Assembly (NCBI GenBank): GCA_964478225.1
Contig: CAYZHM010000009.1
Location: 1 to 62,838 of the forward strand
Origin: CAYZHM01 sp964478225
GTDB lineage: Bacteria > Pseudomonadota > Alphaproteobacteria > Micavibrionales > Micavibrionaceae
DNA length: 62,838 nt
Direction of reading: 5' to 3'
Part shown: piece by piece, positions 60,178 to 62,838 of the stretch
Layout: the number at the start of each line of letters is the position of its first letter
Position numbering within the stretch: the first letter of the stretch is position 1
Position numbers and translations under genes: made by a program
The notes under the pieces: generated by a model
What the model was told of the DNA's origin: nothing
Seen by the model: the letters and a program-made list of their open reading frames with translations, nothing else
The model's database searches: none

Positions 60178-61812
60178 ATGGCTGATCACAAACCCGGCTT
60201 TTTCGCACGCTGGTTCATGTCCACAAACCACAAGGACATCGGAACTCTCTACATCATTTTCTCAATCTTCGCGGCGCTCATCGGCGGCGGATTTTCAGTC
60301 ATCATGCGGATGGAGCTTGCGGAACCTGGCGTTCAATTCCTCACCGATGCCGCCGGTAATCCGGACGGTAATCTCTGGAACATGTTCATCACCGCCCACG
60401 GTCTGATCATGGTGTTTTTCGTGGTTATGCCCGGCCTCATTGGCGGCTTCGGCAATTGGTTCGTCCCCATCATGATCGGCGCGCCCGATATGGCCTTCCC
60501 GCGTCTAAACAACATTTCTTTCTGGCTCTTGGTCCCGGCTTTCTTGCTCCTCCTCGGCTCCGCCCTCGTCGGCGCCCCTGTTTTCCAAGGCACACTGGAA
60601 CGCGTCGGCGATCTTTTCGGCCCCGGCGCTGGAACCGGCTGGACTGTTTACCCACCACTCTCCAGCATTCTCGGCCATCCCGGAATGGCTGTCGATATGG
60701 CGATTTTTGCCCTCCACCTTGCGGGCGCAAGCTCCATCCTTGGCGCAGCCAACTTCATCGCAACAATTTTCAATATGCGCGCCCCTGGCATGACATTGCA
60801 CAAAATGCCCTTATTCGTCTGGGGCATGCTGCTCACAGCATTTCTGTTGGTTCTTGCCGTTCCTGTCCTCGGCGGCGCGATTACAATGCTGCTGACCGAC
60901 CGCAATTTCGGCACAGACTTCTTCAATCCTGAAGGCGGCGGCGACCCATTGCTCTACCAACACCTTTTCTGGTTCTTCGGTCACCCTGAAGTGTACATCA
61001 TGATTCTGCCTGCCTTCGGTATCATCTCGCAAATCGTTTCAACCTTCTCGAAAAAGCCAATCTTCGGCTACCTCGGCATGGCCTATGCAATGGTTTCGAT
61101 CGGCTTCGTCGGCTTCATCGTCTGGGCCCACCACATGTACACTGTGGGTATGGATGTCAACGTCCGCGCTTACTTCACCGCCGCAACTTTGATCATCGCC
61201 GTTCCAACTGGCGTCAAAATTTTCTCCTGGATTGCCACAATGTGGGGCGGCTCCATCGAGTTTAAAACCCCGATGCTCTGGGCGATTGGCTTTATCTTCC
61301 TCTTCACTGTGGGCGGAGTCACAGGCGTTGTCCTTGCGAATGCCGGTATGGATGTCGCCTTGCATGACACCTACTACGTCGTCGCGCACTTCCACTACGT
61401 TCTCTCGCTCGGCGCAGTCTTCGCACTGTTCGCGGGCTTCTACTACTGGATCGGCAAAATGTCTGGCCGCCAATATCCCGAATGGATGGGTCTCGTCCAT
61501 TTCTGGGCAACCTTCGTTGGCGTAAACTTGACCTTCTTCCCGCAACACTTCTTGGGCCTTGCCGGAATGCCGCGCCGTTACATCGACTACCCGGATGCAT
61601 TCGAAGGCTGGAACCATATTTCTTCCATGGGATCCTACATCACCGCCGGCGCAACCGTATGGTTTATCTTATTGGTGTTTTACACGCTGATGTTTGGCCG
61701 CAAAGCTGAAGGCAATTACTGGAACGTCCAGCCTCAATCTATGACACTGGAATGGACATTGTCCTCACCGCCGCCATTCCACCAGTTTGAGATTCAGCCG
61801 ACTTTGAAATAA
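60178..61812 (+). CDS. coxA: Cytochrome c oxidase subunit I
   Basis: Catalytic proton-pumping subunit of the aa3 oxidase. 544 residues, twelve helices. Heme and copper ligands: TAHGLIMVFF (His of heme a), WFFGHPEVYI (CuB His plus cross-linked Tyr and the K-channel region), VWAHHMYTVG (CuB His pair), and VAHFHYVLS (heme a and a3 His). D-channel residues are in the MIGAPDMAFPR region. Ends with a short cytoplasmic tail. It needs heme A, made by the CtaA and CtaB enzymes of this window. No coxC is seen before the window ends. Confidence 0.99.
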   Translation: MADHKPGFFARWFMSTNHKDIGTLYIIFSIFAALIGGGFSVIMRMELAEPGVQFLTDAAGNPDGNLWNMFITAHGLIMVFFVVMPGLIGGFGNWFVPIMIGAPDMAFPRLNNISFWLLVPAFLLLLGSALVGAPVFQGTLERVGDLFGPGAGTGWTVYPPLSSILGHPGMAVDMAIFALHLAGASSILGAANFIATIFNMRAPGMTLHKMPLFVWGMLLTAFLLVLAVPVLGGAITMLLTDRNFGTDFFNPEGGGDPLLYQHLFWFFGHPEVYIMILPAFGIISQIVSTFSKKPIFGYLGMAYAMVSIGFVGFIVWAHHMYTVGMDVNVRAYFTAATLIIAVPTGVKIFSWIATMWGGSIEFKTPMLWAIGFIFLFTVGGVTGVVLANAGMDVALHDTYYVVAHFHYVLSLGAVFALFAGFYYWIGKMSGRQYPEWMGLVHFWATFVGVNLTFFPQHFLGLAGMPRRYIDYPDAFEGWNHISSMGSYITAGATVWFILLVFYTLMFGRKAEGNYWNVQPQSMTLEWTLSSPPPFHQFEIQPTLK

Positions 61813-61842
61813 TCTGGGACGTTGTATTTTATCCCGAGCATT

Positions 61843-61873
61843 TGTCCGCCGCCGCCTTGGTGCAGACGGACAA
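61843..61873 (+). repeat. Hairpin resembling the core of palindromic repeat A
   Basis: TTGTCCG (61842-61848) pairs with CGGACAA (61867-61873). The internal 28 bases from TGTCCGCC match the core of copy A (13298-13325) at 21 positions, including the TGTCCGCC start and GCCTTGG. No T-run follows. Confidence 0.4.
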
Positions 61874-61893
61874 TATGCGGCCTTACACTACAT

Positions 61894-62190
61894 TTAAACT
61901 TTTTTGAATTCCAAGCCCATACCGCCAGCAATCTCGGCAATCATAGGCTCAATCCGCGCTTCATCAAAATCAGGACATTCTGGATAGCAAGTGAGTTTCC
62001 GAATGCTCACTGTTTCCGCCCCCAAAAGACCTGTGCCCATTTCTGCGCTAGGATATTGATTATAACCAAGTCCTTCAGCATAAAGTTCTTGAAAAACCGT
62101 GCTGTTAAACACGTCGCATATCTTCCTAACATTTTGAACGGAGCTATTTGGAAATCTGTAACGCCCGTAGTAATCGATTTGTATACTCAT
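61894..62190 (-). CDS. Hypothetical protein, 98 residues
   Basis: Starts MSIQIDYYGRYRFPNSSVQNVRKICDVF (ATG at 62190, with AAGGA ahead; a TTG nine bases upstream is the open frame's start). Soluble, with three Cys (ICDVF, LTCYPEC) and an acidic patch (CPDFDEARIEP). It lies between coxA and ctaB on the opposite strand, so it breaks the usual cox gene order. No family recognised. Confidence 0.6.
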   Translation of the reverse strand: MSIQIDYYGRYRFPNSSVQNVRKICDVFNSTVFQELYAEGLGYNQYPSAEMGTGLLGAETVSIRKLTCYPECPDFDEARIEPMIAEIAGGMGLEFKKV

Positions 62191-62349
62191 CTCTTCCAAT
62201 CCTTAAAAAGGGCCATAAAAGCACAGATATAGCATTATGTCAATTAACAACAGTTCGTTCGCCCTTGCCCCTTAACTCCACACTCTGTACAACATAAAAA
62301 TCAGATCCCCTGCGCGGGACCGACCCTAAAAGATTTTGGATTATGTAAA

Positions 62350-62838
62350 ATGCAACTAGAGGAAGTCTCCCCTTATATAGCCACATCGTCAGTCAGCACT
62401 GACTCCCGCATCTCCGACTACATAACGCTGCTCAAACCCAAGGTCATGAGCCTCGTCGTTTTCACAGGCTTTGCCGGCATGATAACCGCCCCCGGCCTTT
62501 CAGCCCTTCACCCTCTTTTCGCTCTCGTCGGCATCGCATGCATCGCCATCAACGCCGGCGCGGCGGGCGCCATCAACATGTGGTTCGACCGCGATATCGA
62601 CGCCATCATGAACCGCACCAAAAACCGCCCCCTGCCGCAAAACCGCATCGCCCCCGGAGACGCCCTCGCATTCGGCATCGTCCTCTCCTTGCTCTCGGTC
62701 ATGACCATGGGACTCGCGCTCAATTTCCTCGCCGCCGCCCTGCTGGGCGCCGCCAACCTCTTCTACGTCTTCGTCTACACCATATGGCTCAAACGCTCGA
62801 CCCCGCAAAACATCGTCATCGGCGGCGCCGCCGGGGCC
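62350..62838 (+). CDS. ctaB: Protoheme IX farnesyltransferase, cut by window end
   Basis: Adds a farnesyl group to heme b to make heme O, which CtaA turns into heme A. The 163 codons present read MQLEEVSPYIATSS, then DYITLLKPKVMSLVVFTGFAGM, INMWFDRDIDAIMNRTKNRPLP (the first Asp-rich motif, near 80-90) and the start of the third helix. No stop is reached; roughly 300 residues are expected, so about the first half is here. The order coxB-coxA-ctaB is the usual alphaproteobacterial one, apart from the opposite-strand gene between. Confidence 0.93.
   Translation, partial: MQLEEVSPYIATSSVSTDSRISDYITLLKPKVMSLVVFTGFAGMITAPGLSALHPLFALVGIACIAINAGAAGAINMWFDRDIDAIMNRTKNRPLPQNRIAPGDALAFGIVLSLLSVMTMGLALNFLAAALLGAANLFYVFVYTIWLKRSTPQNIVIGGAAGA

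Noticed and set aside
1..62838. CRISPR array, insertion sequence, prophage or tRNA gene
   Set aside because: No regularly spaced repeats, transposase or integrase motifs, or tRNA cloverleaf with TTC-loop were recognised on either strand by eye; a dedicated tRNA search was not possible.

Overview
The window reads as a gene-dense stretch of an alphaproteobacterial chromosome. The evidence is family content: a Usg-family protein, a DUF1674/SDHAF4-type succinate dehydrogenase assembly protein, the large ~1600-residue NAD-dependent glutamate dehydrogenase, a eukaryote-like NADP isocitrate dehydrogenase, an rpe-heparinase II/III pair next to rsmB, adrenodoxin-type ferredoxin, and a cox operon with separate ctaA and ctaB. 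The genus cannot be fixed from sequence alone. Micavibrionales or another deep alphaproteobacterial group would fit the moderate GC content and the many unrecognised exported proteins, but this is inference.

Layout. 1-1750 (minus): rpsT, a small exported protein and fpg, a neighbourhood that in many alphaproteobacteria adjoins dnaA. 1815-4117: a candidate small RNA, then a three-gene cassette (XRE regulator, EgtD-like methyltransferase, SemiSWEET transporter) that looks accessory. 4138-6251: groESL under a perfect CIRCE element. 6259-9280: orphan proteins, Usg, ferredoxin and a membrane protein. 9333-13064: heme A synthase (ctaA), then two large unrecognised proteins. 13065-17396: a palindromic repeat, a glycosyltransferase, an exported protein, an AT-rich gap, an aminotransferase and a pilin-like protein. 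17423-26883: RNase E, CobB sirtuin with an AMIN amidase, a small lipoprotein, an L,D-transpeptidase behind icd, a YciE-like ferritin and a thiol peroxidase-like protein. 26926-30475: yfgM-like, bamB and der, with a second palindromic repeat before der. 30477-37257 (minus): rpe, heparinase II/III, an EAL protein, radA, cvpA and purF. 37361-43883 (minus, mostly): TM protein, aroQ-rsmB, DUF1674, xthA, ybaB and dnaX behind the SRP RNA. 44193-49280: a response regulator and hybrid kinase tail to tail, then a resB-ccsA-tlpA cytochrome c maturation operon. 49286-52679: two divergent soluble chemoreceptors with a 21-bp tandem repeat between them. 52840-59254: NAD-GDH, ubiA, rsmE. 59341-end: coxB, coxA, a small opposite-strand gene and ctaB (cut by the window end).

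The respiratory genes form one theme: ctaA and ctaB make heme A for the CoxAB oxidase, resB-ccsA-tlpA would mature c-type cytochromes, ubiA makes the quinone, and the DUF1674 protein serves complex II. Cell envelope genes (amidase, L,D-transpeptidase, BamB, lipoprotein, heparinase-like) form a second. Many convergent neighbours touch or overlap, including four pairs whose stop codons interlock in four bases.

The best candidate for a poorly described system is the XRE/EgtD-like/SemiSWEET cassette at 2042-4117. Next come a dispersed palindromic repeat (13262-13384 and 28957-29045), the System II cytochrome c operon, and the repeat between the divergent chemoreceptors.
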